NCBI RefSeq assembly: GCF_025398155.2
Contig: NZ_CP104562.2
Span: 1,798,001 to 1,862,000 of the forward strand
Direction: 5' to 3'
Length of the DNA: 64,000 bases
Source of the DNA: Roseateles amylovorans
Lineage (GTDB): Bacteria > Pseudomonadota > Gammaproteobacteria > Burkholderiales > Burkholderiaceae_C
In this document: piece after piece, positions 47,791 through 55,984 of the stretch
Position numbering within the stretch: the stretch's first letter is position 1
How the letters are laid out: each line of letters opens with the position of its first letter
Position numbers and translations under genes: made by a program
Notes under the pieces: generated by a model
Database searches by the model: none
What the model was told of the DNA's origin: nothing
The model's input: only the letters and a program-made list of their open reading frames with translations

Positions 47791-48504
47791 ATGTACACCG
47801 CCAAGGGCCAACTCGACAACAACAGCCTGATCCGCCAATACAGCCCGCTGGTGCGACGCCTGGCGCATCAGATGATCGCCAAGCTGCCGGCCAATGTGGA
47901 GCTCGATGACCTGATCCAGGTCGGGCTGATCGGACTGACCGATGCGCTTTCGCGCTTCGACACCGCGCAAGGGGTGCAGTTCGAGACCTTCGCCACCCAG
48001 CGCATTCGCGGCGCGATGCTGGATGAGCTGCGCGGCTCCGACTGGATGAGCCGGGGCAGTCGTCGACAGCAGCGCTCGATCGAGAGTGCGGTGCACAAGC
48101 TGGAGCAGAAGCTGGGCCGCGCGCCTCAGGAATCGGAGATTGCCGCCGAAATGGGCTTGAGCCTGGGCGAGTACCAGGACATGCTTTCCAAGGTCCGCGG
48201 CACGCAACTCGTCTATCTGGAAGACATCTCCGGCGACGATGACAGCGACGACTACCTGGACCGGCACGTGGGTGACGAATCGGCTGACCCGATGAGCATG
48301 CTCCGGGATCACCGGATGCGCACCGCGTTGGTGGAGGCCATCAAGAACCTGCCGGAGCGCGAGGGTTACGTCATGTCCATGTACTACGAACATGACATGA
48401 ACCTCAAGGAAATCGCGGCGGTGCTGAAGGTGACCGAATCGCGGGTGTGCCAGCTGCACAGCCAGGCGATTGCGCGCTTGCGGGTGAAGCTGCGCGATTG
48501 GTGA
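47791..48504 (+). CDS. fliA: FliA, sigma-28 factor
   Basis: 237 residues. Region 2: YSPLVRRLAHQMIAKLPANV, then DDLIQVGLIGLTDALSRFD; region 3 with FATQRIRGAMLDELRGSDW; region 4 helix-turn-helix LKEIAAVLKVTESRVCQLHS. Start at 47791 with GGAG 6 bases upstream; the frame is open further upstream but overlaps flhG. It should direct transcription from the TAAA-N15-GCCGATAA sites listed here (flagellins, fliD, motA and others). No FlgM anti-sigma gene is in the window. Confidence 0.98.
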   Translation: MYTAKGQLDNNSLIRQYSPLVRRLAHQMIAKLPANVELDDLIQVGLIGLTDALSRFDTAQGVQFETFATQRIRGAMLDELRGSDWMSRGSRRQQRSIESAVHKLEQKLGRAPQESEIAAEMGLSLGEYQDMLSKVRGTQLVYLEDISGDDDSDDYLDRHVGDESADPMSMLRDHRMRTALVEAIKNLPEREGYVMSMYYEHDMNLKEIAAVLKVTESRVCQLHSQAIARLRVKLRDW

Positions 48505-48537
48505 TCTGATGGCCGGTGCCGTGCCGGTCTGGTGAAG

Positions 48538-48582
48538 TCGGCCTCCCTGATGCCCCCGTTGCGGGACCATCAGGGAGGCCGA
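48538..48582 (+). terminator. Long hairpin after fliA
   Basis: TCGGCCTCCCTGATG pairs perfectly over 15 bp with CATCAGGGAGGCCGA (48568-48582), 33 bases after the fliA stop. T-run absent. Probable terminator or stabilising stem. Confidence 0.65.
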
Positions 48583-48623
48583 TGTCATTCCCGCCGTCCG
48601 TTCCAGCGTGCGCTGCGGCAGCC

Positions 48624-48660
48624 GGGCTGTCGTCGGGCTGTGGTCGGGCTGTGGTCGGGC
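48624..48660. repeat. 11-bp tandem repeat, three units
   Basis: GGGCTGTCGTC, GGGCTGTGGTC, GGGCTGTGGTC plus GGGC, in the 324-bp gap between fliA and the chemoreceptor. The rest of that gap shows no clear promoter. Confidence 0.7.
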
Positions 48661-48828
48661 CGGCGCGCACGCCTGCGGCATCGGTCATGAATTGATCACG
48701 ATTCGTGACCGGCGGCACGGGCAAGCGACGGTCCGTCAGTCGATACCCTGCTTGGCGCATGAGGGCGCGACTGATACAACGCATCTCAAAGGCCGCAACA
48801 GCGGCCATCCATCAGAAGGGGAGAGCGA

Positions 48829-50232
48829 ATGTGGGAGACATGGCGCAAGCGCGCAGGGAGCGCGCCTGACGCGACCGACCCGGGCGCGGGATCTGCGGCC
48901 TCGAGTGCCGCTTCGAATGCGGCTTTGATCCGGGCGGCAGAGAACAACACCCAGGTCGTGCGGGCACTGTCCGGCGGCGTGTCCAAGCTGGGCCGCGACG
49001 CTGCTGAGGTGCGGGGCTTGCTGGAGGATACGCAGAAGGTCGTGCTCTCCCAGGCGCAGGCGATGCAGGCCTTGGGCGGGGAGTTGGAGCAGGTCCGGCA
49101 TGCGCAGGACGGCATCAACCAGTCCACCGATCAGACGCGTGAGGCCGTGGGCCGCGCGCGGGTGGCTCTGGCGGGCGTGGGCAATGAGGTTGGCGGCATC
49201 GTGGCCACCCTGCGCCAGGTCTCCGACGCCGCATCCGAGATCACCAAGATTGCGCTCCAGACACGGCTGGTGGCCTTCAACGCCTCGGTGGAGGCCAAGC
49301 GTGCCGGGGAGGCCGGCCGGGGCTTCGGCGTCGTGGCCGATGCGGTGAAGGACCTGGCCGCACAGGTGGAGGCCTCGTCCAAGGCCATCATGGGCACCGT
49401 CGGGGCGTTGGACACCCGCATTGAGGCGTTCAGCCGCGAGCTGCGTGCGGACACCGCCGGGCAGAGCGCCCGGGCCCACCAGAGTTCCATCCATCAGGCC
49501 TTCGCCGATGTCGAGGCGGACGTAGACCTCATCTCGCGTTCTGCTCAGGAAAGCCAAGCCACCACCCAGCAATTGGCGGAGCGTTCCGGCGCGCTGGGCT
49601 TGGAGATCCAGCAGGCCATGCGCAACCTGGACGCCGCCTTCGCCTGCAGCGATCGGTTTCTGCGGCTGTCGGAACAGATGATCGAGCAGATCGCATCGAG
49701 CGGCGTGCCGGTCGATGACTCGCCCTACATCGAGGCCGTGCAGCAAGCGGCCGCGGAGATCTCGGCCCTGCTGGAGACCGCGGTGCGTGAGCGCCGCATC
49801 GACCTGTCGGCGTTGTTCGACGACCAGTATCAGAAGATCGCTGGCACCGATCCGCAGCAATACCTGACCCGCTTTACCGACGTGGCGGACCGCGTGTTCC
49901 CGTCGGTTCAGGAGCACATGCTGTCGTTCTCCGACAAGGTGGTGTTCTGCATCGCGGTCGACCGCAACGGCTATGTGGCCACGCACAACAAGCGCTACTG
50001 CCAACCGCAGCGCCCGGGTGAGACCGCGTGGAACACCGCCAACAGCCGCTATCGACGCATCTTCAACGACCGCACCGGTCTGGCATCGGCCCGCAACCAG
50101 CGGCCTTTCCTGCTGCAGACCTATCGCCGCGACATGGGCGGCGGTCACTTCGTGTTGCTGAAGGAAGCGTCTGCGCCGGTGACCGTGGCCGGCAAGCACT
50201 GGGGCGGTGTGAGGTTGGCCTTCGGCTTCTGA
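48829..50232 (+). CDS. Soluble chemoreceptor (MCP) with C-terminal sensor domain
   Basis: 467 residues, no membrane helix. Residues about 50-260 are the helical signalling domain; the hairpin tip at 134-165 reads ITKIALQTRLVAFNASVEAK then RAGEAGRGFGVVADAVKDLA, the MCP hallmark with several substitutions (TRLVAFNASVEAK for TNLLALNAAIEAA). Residues about 345-467 form a Cache/PAS-like domain (KVVFCIAVDRNGYVATHNKR, ending GGVRLAFGF). The order is inverted relative to classical MCPs: signalling first, sensor last. GGGGAGAG precedes the ATG. It may signal to CheA encoded elsewhere, or act in another che-like pathway. Confidence 0.88.
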   Translation: MWETWRKRAGSAPDATDPGAGSAASSAASNAALIRAAENNTQVVRALSGGVSKLGRDAAEVRGLLEDTQKVVLSQAQAMQALGGELEQVRHAQDGINQSTDQTREAVGRARVALAGVGNEVGGIVATLRQVSDAASEITKIALQTRLVAFNASVEAKRAGEAGRGFGVVADAVKDLAAQVEASSKAIMGTVGALDTRIEAFSRELRADTAGQSARAHQSSIHQAFADVEADVDLISRSAQESQATTQQLAERSGALGLEIQQAMRNLDAAFACSDRFLRLSEQMIEQIASSGVPVDDSPYIEAVQQAAAEISALLETAVRERRIDLSALFDDQYQKIAGTDPQQYLTRFTDVADRVFPSVQEHMLSFSDKVVFCIAVDRNGYVATHNKRYCQPQRPGETAWNTANSRYRRIFNDRTGLASARNQRPFLLQTYRRDMGGGHFVLLKEASAPVTVAGKHWGGVRLAFGF

Positions 50233-50258
50233 CGGCCCGTCGCTCCGGCCCCGCCGTG

Positions 50259-50280
50259 TTCAAGGGTTCTCGCCCTTGAA
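50259..50280 (+). terminator. Possible terminator after the chemoreceptor
   Basis: TTCAAGGG-TTCTCG-CCCTTGAA, 8-bp perfect stem, 27 bases after the stop; no T-run. The remaining gap to 50603 shows no gene. Confidence 0.45.
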
Positions 50281-50603
50281 TCGGTGGGTGGCTTGGCTCG
50301 CGATGGCGCACTCAAGTCAGCTCATGTCTCGGCGCGTTCTGCGACCTTGACGGAACCTGTGGCGCCGACCGCCAACCCCCTGGCTTTCCATCGCCAGACC
50401 GGTACAACGCCAACCCTCGGGACATCGAGTACGGCGCATCGAATGTCCTCACAGCGCGACGCATTCCGCGTCAGGGAATGCGTTGATCGTCACCCATCGC
50501 CGAGTTGCTCGATGGCTGACCAGGCAGCCCATCGATCGGCCCGGCGCCGCGCCACCCTTGGACTCTCGCAGTACCGCCCTGACGGCGGAGGAGCACAACA
50601 GCG

Positions 50604-51590
50604 ATGGAAAACCGATTGACCGCCCTTGAAACCAAATGGGATGCCGTGATCCCGAGCCTGGCCACGAAAGCGGACCTGGACAAATTGCAGCTCGCCACGA
50701 AGGCAGACTTCGAAAAGCTGAGCCTCACCACGAAGATGGAGATCGAGAAATCGCAGGAGGCGCTCAAGTCCGACTTGCAGCGATCCGAGCATTCGCTCCG
50801 GCAAGACCTCCATCGATCCGAGCAATCGCTCAAGCAGGATGTTCAACGATCGGAGCAGGCGCTCAAGCTGGACCTGCAGCGCTCCGAGCAAGCGATGAAG
50901 GTCTTGCTGCACGAGTCGGAGCAAGTGATGAAGACTTCTCTGCAGGAGTCCGAGCAGGCGATGAAAGTCGCTCTGAGGGAGTCTGAACATGCCATGCAGG
51001 CCAAGCTGCAGCAATCCGATCAGGTCATGCAGGCCAAGCTGCAGGAATCCGATCAGGCCGTGCAGGCCAAGCTGCAGGAATCCAATCAGGCCATGCAGGC
51101 CAAGCTGCAGGAATCCGATCAGGCCGTGCAAGCCAAGCTGCAGGAGGCGGAGCAATCGATGCGAACGGCCTTGCGGGAGTCCGAGCAGACGATGCAGGTC
51201 AAGCTGCATCACTCGGAGCAGGCCGTCCGTGCCGATCTGCAGCGCAGTCTGGAGCTGTCGGAACAGAAGTGGCAGGCCAGTCTGGATCGGTCGGTGCATG
51301 CGATGGCCTCGCATGTTCACAGCCTGCAGGCAGGCATTGATCAGTCCATTTCCGCCATGAAGGTGGAGATGCACAAGACCATGTCCAGCTTCCGCGCCTG
51401 GATGATCTCGTTGATTGTTGCCATGATGGCCTTGCAGGGCGCGGATATGTTTCGTTCGCGTCATCCGGCCCCCGCGCGGTCCGGCGACCCCCCGAGTGCG
51501 CAATCGTCCCCGCCCTCCGGCAGCAACCTCATGGATCCGTCGCACTCACTTGAGATCGACGACAGGCCGGCGATGCCTGACCACGGCTGA
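50604..51590 (+). CDS. Hendecad-repeat coiled-coil protein with C-terminal membrane anchor
   Basis: 328 residues. The start MENRLTALETKWDAVIPSLA and ATKADLDKL/ATKADFEKL units resemble short coiled-coil proteins with C-terminal anchors. Residues about 50-215 consist of about fifteen 11-residue repeats of the type ESDQAMQAKLQ, RSEQALKLDLQ and ESEQAMKVALR. An 11-residue period predicts a right-handed coiled coil. A hydrophobic helix near 265-283 (AWMISLIVAMMALQ) is followed by a Pro/Ser-rich tail. GGAGGAG lies 11 bases upstream of the ATG. Function unknown; possibly a tethered rod or fibre at the inner membrane. Confidence 0.82.
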   Translation: MENRLTALETKWDAVIPSLATKADLDKLQLATKADFEKLSLTTKMEIEKSQEALKSDLQRSEHSLRQDLHRSEQSLKQDVQRSEQALKLDLQRSEQAMKVLLHESEQVMKTSLQESEQAMKVALRESEHAMQAKLQQSDQVMQAKLQESDQAVQAKLQESNQAMQAKLQESDQAVQAKLQEAEQSMRTALRESEQTMQVKLHHSEQAVRADLQRSLELSEQKWQASLDRSVHAMASHVHSLQAGIDQSISAMKVEMHKTMSSFRAWMISLIVAMMALQGADMFRSRHPAPARSGDPPSAQSSPPSGSNLMDPSHSLEIDDRPAMPDHG

Positions 51591-51650
51591 TCCTGGCGTC
51601 CTCGCAGGTCGTACGATGCGATCCCGGAACACCGATTGCCGAATCCGTCC

Positions 51651-53006
51651 ATGTCCGTTGTTCACTCGTCCGATCCGCACGGGGACCGCGATCCCACCGA
51701 GCCTGATCAGCCCGCGCCGGCCTCGGTCCCCCTCGACACCCGCATCGCCGAACTGCAACGGATGAAGCGCATCGCCCTGGGCTGCCTGGTCTTGGCGCTC
51801 ATCGGGTTGGCGGTCAGCATTGCGATGGGCGGGCGAGGTGGCTGGGGATGGTTCAAGGCCTTCTGTGAAGCGGCGGCTGTCGGCGGACTCGCGGACTGGT
51901 TTGCGGTGGTCGCGCTGTTTCGTCATCCCCTGGGACTGCCCATCCCCCATACCGCGCTGATCCCCCAGGGCAAGCATCGGATCGCCGACAGCCTGGCCGG
52001 TTTCGTTCGCGACAACTTTCTTCATCCCGACGCGTTGATGAAGAAGCTCGCGCTCTTCAATCCGGCGGAGCGGCTTGGCCAGTGGCTGCGCGCGCCCGAG
52101 AATCTGGTCAAGGTGTCCGGCTCCGCCCGCGCGATCGCCCTGGAGGCGATGTCGTTTCTCAACGAGCAGGCCGTGCGGCGCGGCATCGGCGAGTTCCTCG
52201 CCGGGCGCGCCCTGGCATGGAACGCCACCGCCACGGCGGCCAGCGTGCTGGATGTACTCACCCAGGGGGGGCGGCACCAGGCGGTGCTGGACGGGGCACT
52301 GGAGAAACTCCGCGACTATCTGGCCACGCCCGAGGTGCGGACGCTGGTGGCCGCACGCCTGGTGAAGTTCTCTCGCCAGCAGTGGCCCAAGGTGACCTCG
52401 GTGGTCGATGCGATCTCCAATGTCGACAAGATGGCCGACAGCCTGTCGGACCGGCTCGCTTTGCAATTGGTCGACGAAGTGAAGGACGCGCTTGCACAGC
52501 CCGATCATTCGGTGCGCCGACAGTTCGATGAATGGGTCCGGGAATTCATCGATCGACTGCGTCACGACGAGGCCTTCGCCCGGGACGTCAACCTGATCAA
52601 GGACCGGGTGGTGCAGAGCGATGATGTGCGCCACTACCTGGACAGTGTGTGGACCGAGGTGCGTTGCTCGATCGAGGCGGACATCGCGCGCGACGATTCC
52701 GCCTTGCTGCGTCATCTCACCCGATCACTGTCTGCGTTGGCGGACCGGCTGGGTCGAGACGAAAGCCTGGTGGCCGCCATCAATGAGCATGTGATGTCGA
52801 CGGCCTCCAGCCTGGTGCAGCGCATGCGCAGCGGCATCACCGATCACATCGCCGCGACGGTGAAGTCGTGGGATGACCGCAGCTTGGTGCGGCAGATTGA
52901 ATTGAGCGTCGGCAGGGATCTGCAGTTCATCCGACTCAACGGAACGTTGGTGGGCGGCCTGATCGGCCTGCTGCTGTATGCGGCGTCCTGGTGGGCGGAG
53001 CGGTGA
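51651..53006 (+). CDS. DUF445 (YjiN-type) inner-membrane protein
   Basis: 451 residues from ATG 51651 (a TTG 15 bases earlier is also open). N-terminal helix LGCLVLALIGLAVSIAMGG, the conserved AFCEAAAVGGLADWFAVVAL then FRHPLGLPIPHTALIPQGKH, which defines DUF445, a long helical middle and a C-terminal membrane helix LNGTLVGGLIGLLLYAASWW. The family is widespread and poorly characterised. It follows the coiled-coil gene by 60 bases and may be co-transcribed. Confidence 0.92.
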   Translation: MSVVHSSDPHGDRDPTEPDQPAPASVPLDTRIAELQRMKRIALGCLVLALIGLAVSIAMGGRGGWGWFKAFCEAAAVGGLADWFAVVALFRHPLGLPIPHTALIPQGKHRIADSLAGFVRDNFLHPDALMKKLALFNPAERLGQWLRAPENLVKVSGSARAIALEAMSFLNEQAVRRGIGEFLAGRALAWNATATAASVLDVLTQGGRHQAVLDGALEKLRDYLATPEVRTLVAARLVKFSRQQWPKVTSVVDAISNVDKMADSLSDRLALQLVDEVKDALAQPDHSVRRQFDEWVREFIDRLRHDEAFARDVNLIKDRVVQSDDVRHYLDSVWTEVRCSIEADIARDDSALLRHLTRSLSALADRLGRDESLVAAINEHVMSTASSLVQRMRSGITDHIAATVKSWDDRSLVRQIELSVGRDLQFIRLNGTLVGGLIGLLLYAASWWAER

Positions 53007-53072
53007 GGCCTGGAGGGGCCATCGACACAAGGCCGCCTCGATCCGCGGAGGTGGGACGGCGCTGGCCTGAGG

Positions 53073-53711
53073 CTAGGGATTTCGCACCAGCACGACTGCC
53101 ACCACCAGTCCGACGCCAATGACCAGCCAGGCCTTGAGGACGATGTCGGCGGAACGTCGCAGTGCATGGAACAGATCGCCGTCGGCCACCAAGGCCCGAT
53201 CGACCTTGACGAGCAGGCTCATGCGCTGGATCTGCTGATTCATGGGGGACGAGGCGACCGACTCGATCGTGACTGGCTCCAGCCGGTGCCATTGCACCTG
53301 CCACACCAAGGGCGCGACCAGCCACAACGCGATCAGCCCGACCAGCAGGGCGCGCAGATGGCGGTCGATGTCGGCGTCCTTCCACAGGCGCCGTGCGAGC
53401 AGGGCGCCCAGCACGGCCAGCAAGGCCAGCACGACCGACAGCAGGCGCTGCGCGGCGCTCTGCTGCACGATGGCGGTGAGCAGGCCGGCATTGGCGTTGT
53501 CTGTCTGGTCCCAGAGGGCTTGCCAGGCGGCCAGCCCAGCCGGACTGTCGCTCCAGGTCAGCACATGGGACAGCACTCCGAGCATGGCGGCGCCCAGAGG
53601 GATGGTCCAGCTCCAGGCCTGTCGATGGTGGACCGGGGTGGACGCAGGGTCTTCAACCCTGCGCGGCTCCAGGGGATGAACGTCCGCAGACGCTGGCGTC
53701 AGATTTGTCAT
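53073..53711 (-). CDS. Small predicted inner-membrane protein, unknown
   Basis: 212 residues from ATG 53711, with GGGAGGGG just upstream. Hydrophobic segments at about 32-52 (WTIPLGAAMLGVLSHVL), 88-106, 117-137 (LLVGLIALWLVAPLVWQV) and near the C-terminus (WLVIGVGLVVAVVLV). No family recognised. Convergent with the DUF445 gene; divergent from the roadblock gene. A four-helix membrane protein is all that can be said. Confidence 0.7.
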   Translation of the reverse strand: MTNLTPASADVHPLEPRRVEDPASTPVHHRQAWSWTIPLGAAMLGVLSHVLTWSDSPAGLAAWQALWDQTDNANAGLLTAIVQQSAAQRLLSVVLALLAVLGALLARRLWKDADIDRHLRALLVGLIALWLVAPLVWQVQWHRLEPVTIESVASSPMNQQIQRMSLLVKVDRALVADGDLFHALRRSADIVLKAWLVIGVGLVVAVVLVRNP

Positions 53712-53791
53712 GGGCCCCTCCCAGGGACAGGCAATGACCACCCGATGAATCGCTTCTTTCTCTCTCATCAGGCGACCGGCCGTGGTCTCGG

Positions 53792-53811
53792 GTCATCCAC
53801 AAGGTTGTGGA
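53792..53811. promoter_or_regulatory. 20-bp palindrome between divergent genes
   Basis: CATCCACAA-GG-TTGTGGATG, 9-bp perfect arms. The arms resemble DnaA boxes (TCATCCACA is one base from TTATCCACA). It lies 80 bases upstream of the membrane-protein start, in a 301-bp divergent gap, where an operator would sit. Confidence 0.6.
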
Positions 53812-53921
53812 TGCGCACCTTGTGCTGGCATGACCTGGGCGGACCGACCACGATCGATCCGCTCGCCCAGTCTTGTCCGTGACATATCTGTCGACACAGG
53901 CGCCGGTCATCGCCTGACCCC

Positions 53922-53948
53922 CTAAGCGAGGGGCTGGCGTGCGGGTAA
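53922..53948 (+). promoter_or_regulatory. Weak sigma-28-like site before the roadblock gene
   Basis: CTAA at 53922-53925, a 15-base spacer, then GCGGGTAA at 53941-53948 (6 of 8), 64 bases upstream of the next gene. The -35 is a poor match. Confidence 0.35.
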
Positions 53949-54012
53949 TCCCCCATCAGACTGCGCCACCGCAGCGCCAGTCGGTCGCTGCCCCCCCATT
54001 CGAGGATGAACA

Positions 54013-54867
54013 ATGAGTCGATCAGGCGTGCGCGTCATCGATCTGACCGCGCGCCTGGGTGCCCAGGCGGTGGGTCAGATCGGGGCCACGGTGTCCCATA
54101 CCGAAACGCGACAACGGATTGCGTTGAGTGACACCCCCGGTGCACCCGCCATCGAGTGGACCCGCCCGCCGGAGCCTCACGACGATCTGGCATCAGCCAG
54201 CGGCCCGGCCGCGCTCATCTTCGTGGTGGGTCCCGGCTCCGTCCGGTCGGCCGAGGAATTGCTGAAACGCGCCACCGAGGCCCAAGTGCCCTGCATCCGG
54301 ATCTTCCTGATGCCCAGCGCCATCGTCGAGGAAATGACGCTGAAGCCGCTCGTAGCGCCCGGCAGTCCCACCACCCATCTCTATCGCTTGCCGGACAGCA
54401 GTCCCGAGACGCTGTGGTTCGTCCTCATGGAGGAATTCACCAAGCTCTCCAGCCTGTACGGCCTCGACACCCTGCAACCTGCACAAATCAACACGAAGGA
54501 CAATATGAGTACCAATCTGAAGCAGTCGATCGAATCCGCCATGTCGATCGATGGCGCCCTGGCTGCGGCCCTGGTGGACTACAACAGCGGCATGTGCCTG
54601 GCCCAGGCCGGCAGCGGCATGAACCTGGACCTGGCGGCCGCCGGCAACACCCAGGTGGTGCGCGCCAAGCTGCAGACGATGGAGTCGCTCGGCCTGCGTC
54701 GCGGCATCGAGGACATCTTGATCACGTTGTCCGATCAGTACCACCTTATCCGTCTGGTGCCCAACAACGCCGGACTCTTCCTGTACCTGGTGCTGGACAA
54801 GAACAAGGGCAACCTGGCCTTGGCCCGCTACAAGCTGACCGACATCGAGCGCTCGCTCAAGGTCTGA
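54013..54867 (+). CDS. Roadblock/LC7-domain protein with N-terminal extension
   Basis: 284 residues. Residues about 165-284 look like a roadblock/LC7 (profilin-like) domain: SIESAMSIDGALAAALVDYN, GLRRGIEDILITLSDQYHLI and GLFLYLVLDKNKGNLALARY. Residues 1-160 are a separate domain (AALIFVVGPGSVRSAEELLK, TLWFVLMEEFTKLSSLYGLD) without recognised family. An internal ATG at 54505 with GAAGGA before it could give a stand-alone roadblock protein. Bacterial roadblock proteins often partner small GTPases in polarity and motility; none is in the window. Confidence 0.72.
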   Translation: MSRSGVRVIDLTARLGAQAVGQIGATVSHTETRQRIALSDTPGAPAIEWTRPPEPHDDLASASGPAALIFVVGPGSVRSAEELLKRATEAQVPCIRIFLMPSAIVEEMTLKPLVAPGSPTTHLYRLPDSSPETLWFVLMEEFTKLSSLYGLDTLQPAQINTKDNMSTNLKQSIESAMSIDGALAAALVDYNSGMCLAQAGSGMNLDLAAAGNTQVVRAKLQTMESLGLRRGIEDILITLSDQYHLIRLVPNNAGLFLYLVLDKNKGNLALARYKLTDIERSLKV

Positions 54868-55052
54868 TCCCGGTGCGGCCGCGCAGGGATGCGCGGCAGC
54901 GACACAGGCCCGCCGTCAAGACGCGGGCCTGTGCGCGGTGCACCGACGGATGGGAAGCCCTGCGTGCCATCGCATGCAGGGAAGTCGACCGAACATCGCG
55001 GTCGCCACCGGCAGACCCCTGGCATCGCCACCGTCCGCCGATGATCCGGGGC

Positions 55053-55646
55053 TCATTTGACCGGCGCGCCCAGCAGCCCGTCCCGGGTGCTGCCGCGCAC
55101 CTTCGGACCGATCCAGACCTTCATCATCATCGGGAAGAAGGTCTCCCCTTCGATGGTGTCGCCCACCTTCTGTCCGTTCACCGCGAACTCGGTGGTGAAC
55201 TTCGCCGGGTTGTAGTCGAGGGTGACCAGGTCGCCCTTGAGCAGCTTCGGGCGAGTCCCGAAGACCACGCCCAACTGAGCGGTCTGAATGATGTTCTTCT
55301 CGAACTCTTCCTTCGCGTTCTGACGAATGCGGTCCAGCATCGCGTTGGACAGGTCGCGCGCCGACACGTCGCGCATCATGTAGAACTGGATGCGCTTGAC
55401 GCCCTTCTCGGCAACGGCCCCTTCCATCGTCGTCTGCTTCTTCGGCAGGTAGAAACCCACCGCGGTCGATCGCGCGGACAGGATGCTGGACGTGGCGGCA
55501 CCGTTGAGCTGAAGCGTCTGCCCGAGCACGGTGGCGGTGTCCTGGAATTTGTAGCCCTCGATGTCGACCTCGTTGGCGCCGGCGATCGCGGACAGCGTCG
55601 CAAGTCCGATGCAGACGAGGAAAGAACGGAAGTGGATGGGGTTCAT
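55053..55646 (-). CDS. Secreted chalcone-isomerase-like protein
   Basis: 197 residues from ATG 55646. Signal peptide at about 1-24 (FLVCIGLATLSAIAGA). Mature part matches the bacterial chalcone-isomerase-like domain: STAVGFYLPKKQTTMEGAVA, KRIQFYMMRDVSARDLSNAM, LLKGDLVTLDYNPAKFTTEF and FFPMMMKVWIGPKV. These proteins bind hydrophobic ligands; bacterial members are mostly uncharacterised and usually not isomerases. Divergent from the outer-membrane protein gene across a 338-bp gap with no motif recognised. Confidence 0.85.
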   Translation of the reverse strand: MNPIHFRSFLVCIGLATLSAIAGANEVDIEGYKFQDTATVLGQTLQLNGAATSSILSARSTAVGFYLPKKQTTMEGAVAEKGVKRIQFYMMRDVSARDLSNAMLDRIRQNAKEEFEKNIIQTAQLGVVFGTRPKLLKGDLVTLDYNPAKFTTEFAVNGQKVGDTIEGETFFPMMMKVWIGPKVRGSTRDGLLGAPVK

Positions 55647-55984
55647 TTGTCTCCTCACGCGATGTGATTCTGTTGTGATTGTTGTGGCGCCGAACCCATC
55701 GATCGCCGACATCGCCCATGAACAGGGCGAACGACGGCGACCGCCCGATCGGCGACTGGCGCGCATTAAAACGGAAGCGCAACAAGTTCGACACCCCCGA
55801 ACACTGGGGCCGTGCCTCTAATCGCGACGGCTTGTGACGTTTGGCACGTCGATACCGCCAACTCCCCGGCATGATGCGCACCGGCTTGATCGACCGCCGG
55901 GAATGCCGTGTTCATCGGACATGTACGGCATCGGTGCAGCGAAAAAAATCAATCACACAACAAGTTCACGAGGAGATTTCCACC

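Noticed and set aside
48700..48760. A sigma-28 promoter for the chemoreceptor gene
   Set aside because: CAAG and GTCGATAC are present but the spacer is 13 bases, outside the 14-15 seen at the other sites.
53712..54012. A replication origin
   Set aside because: Only two DnaA-box-like arms in one palindrome, no AT-rich unwinding element and no dnaA or parAB genes nearby.
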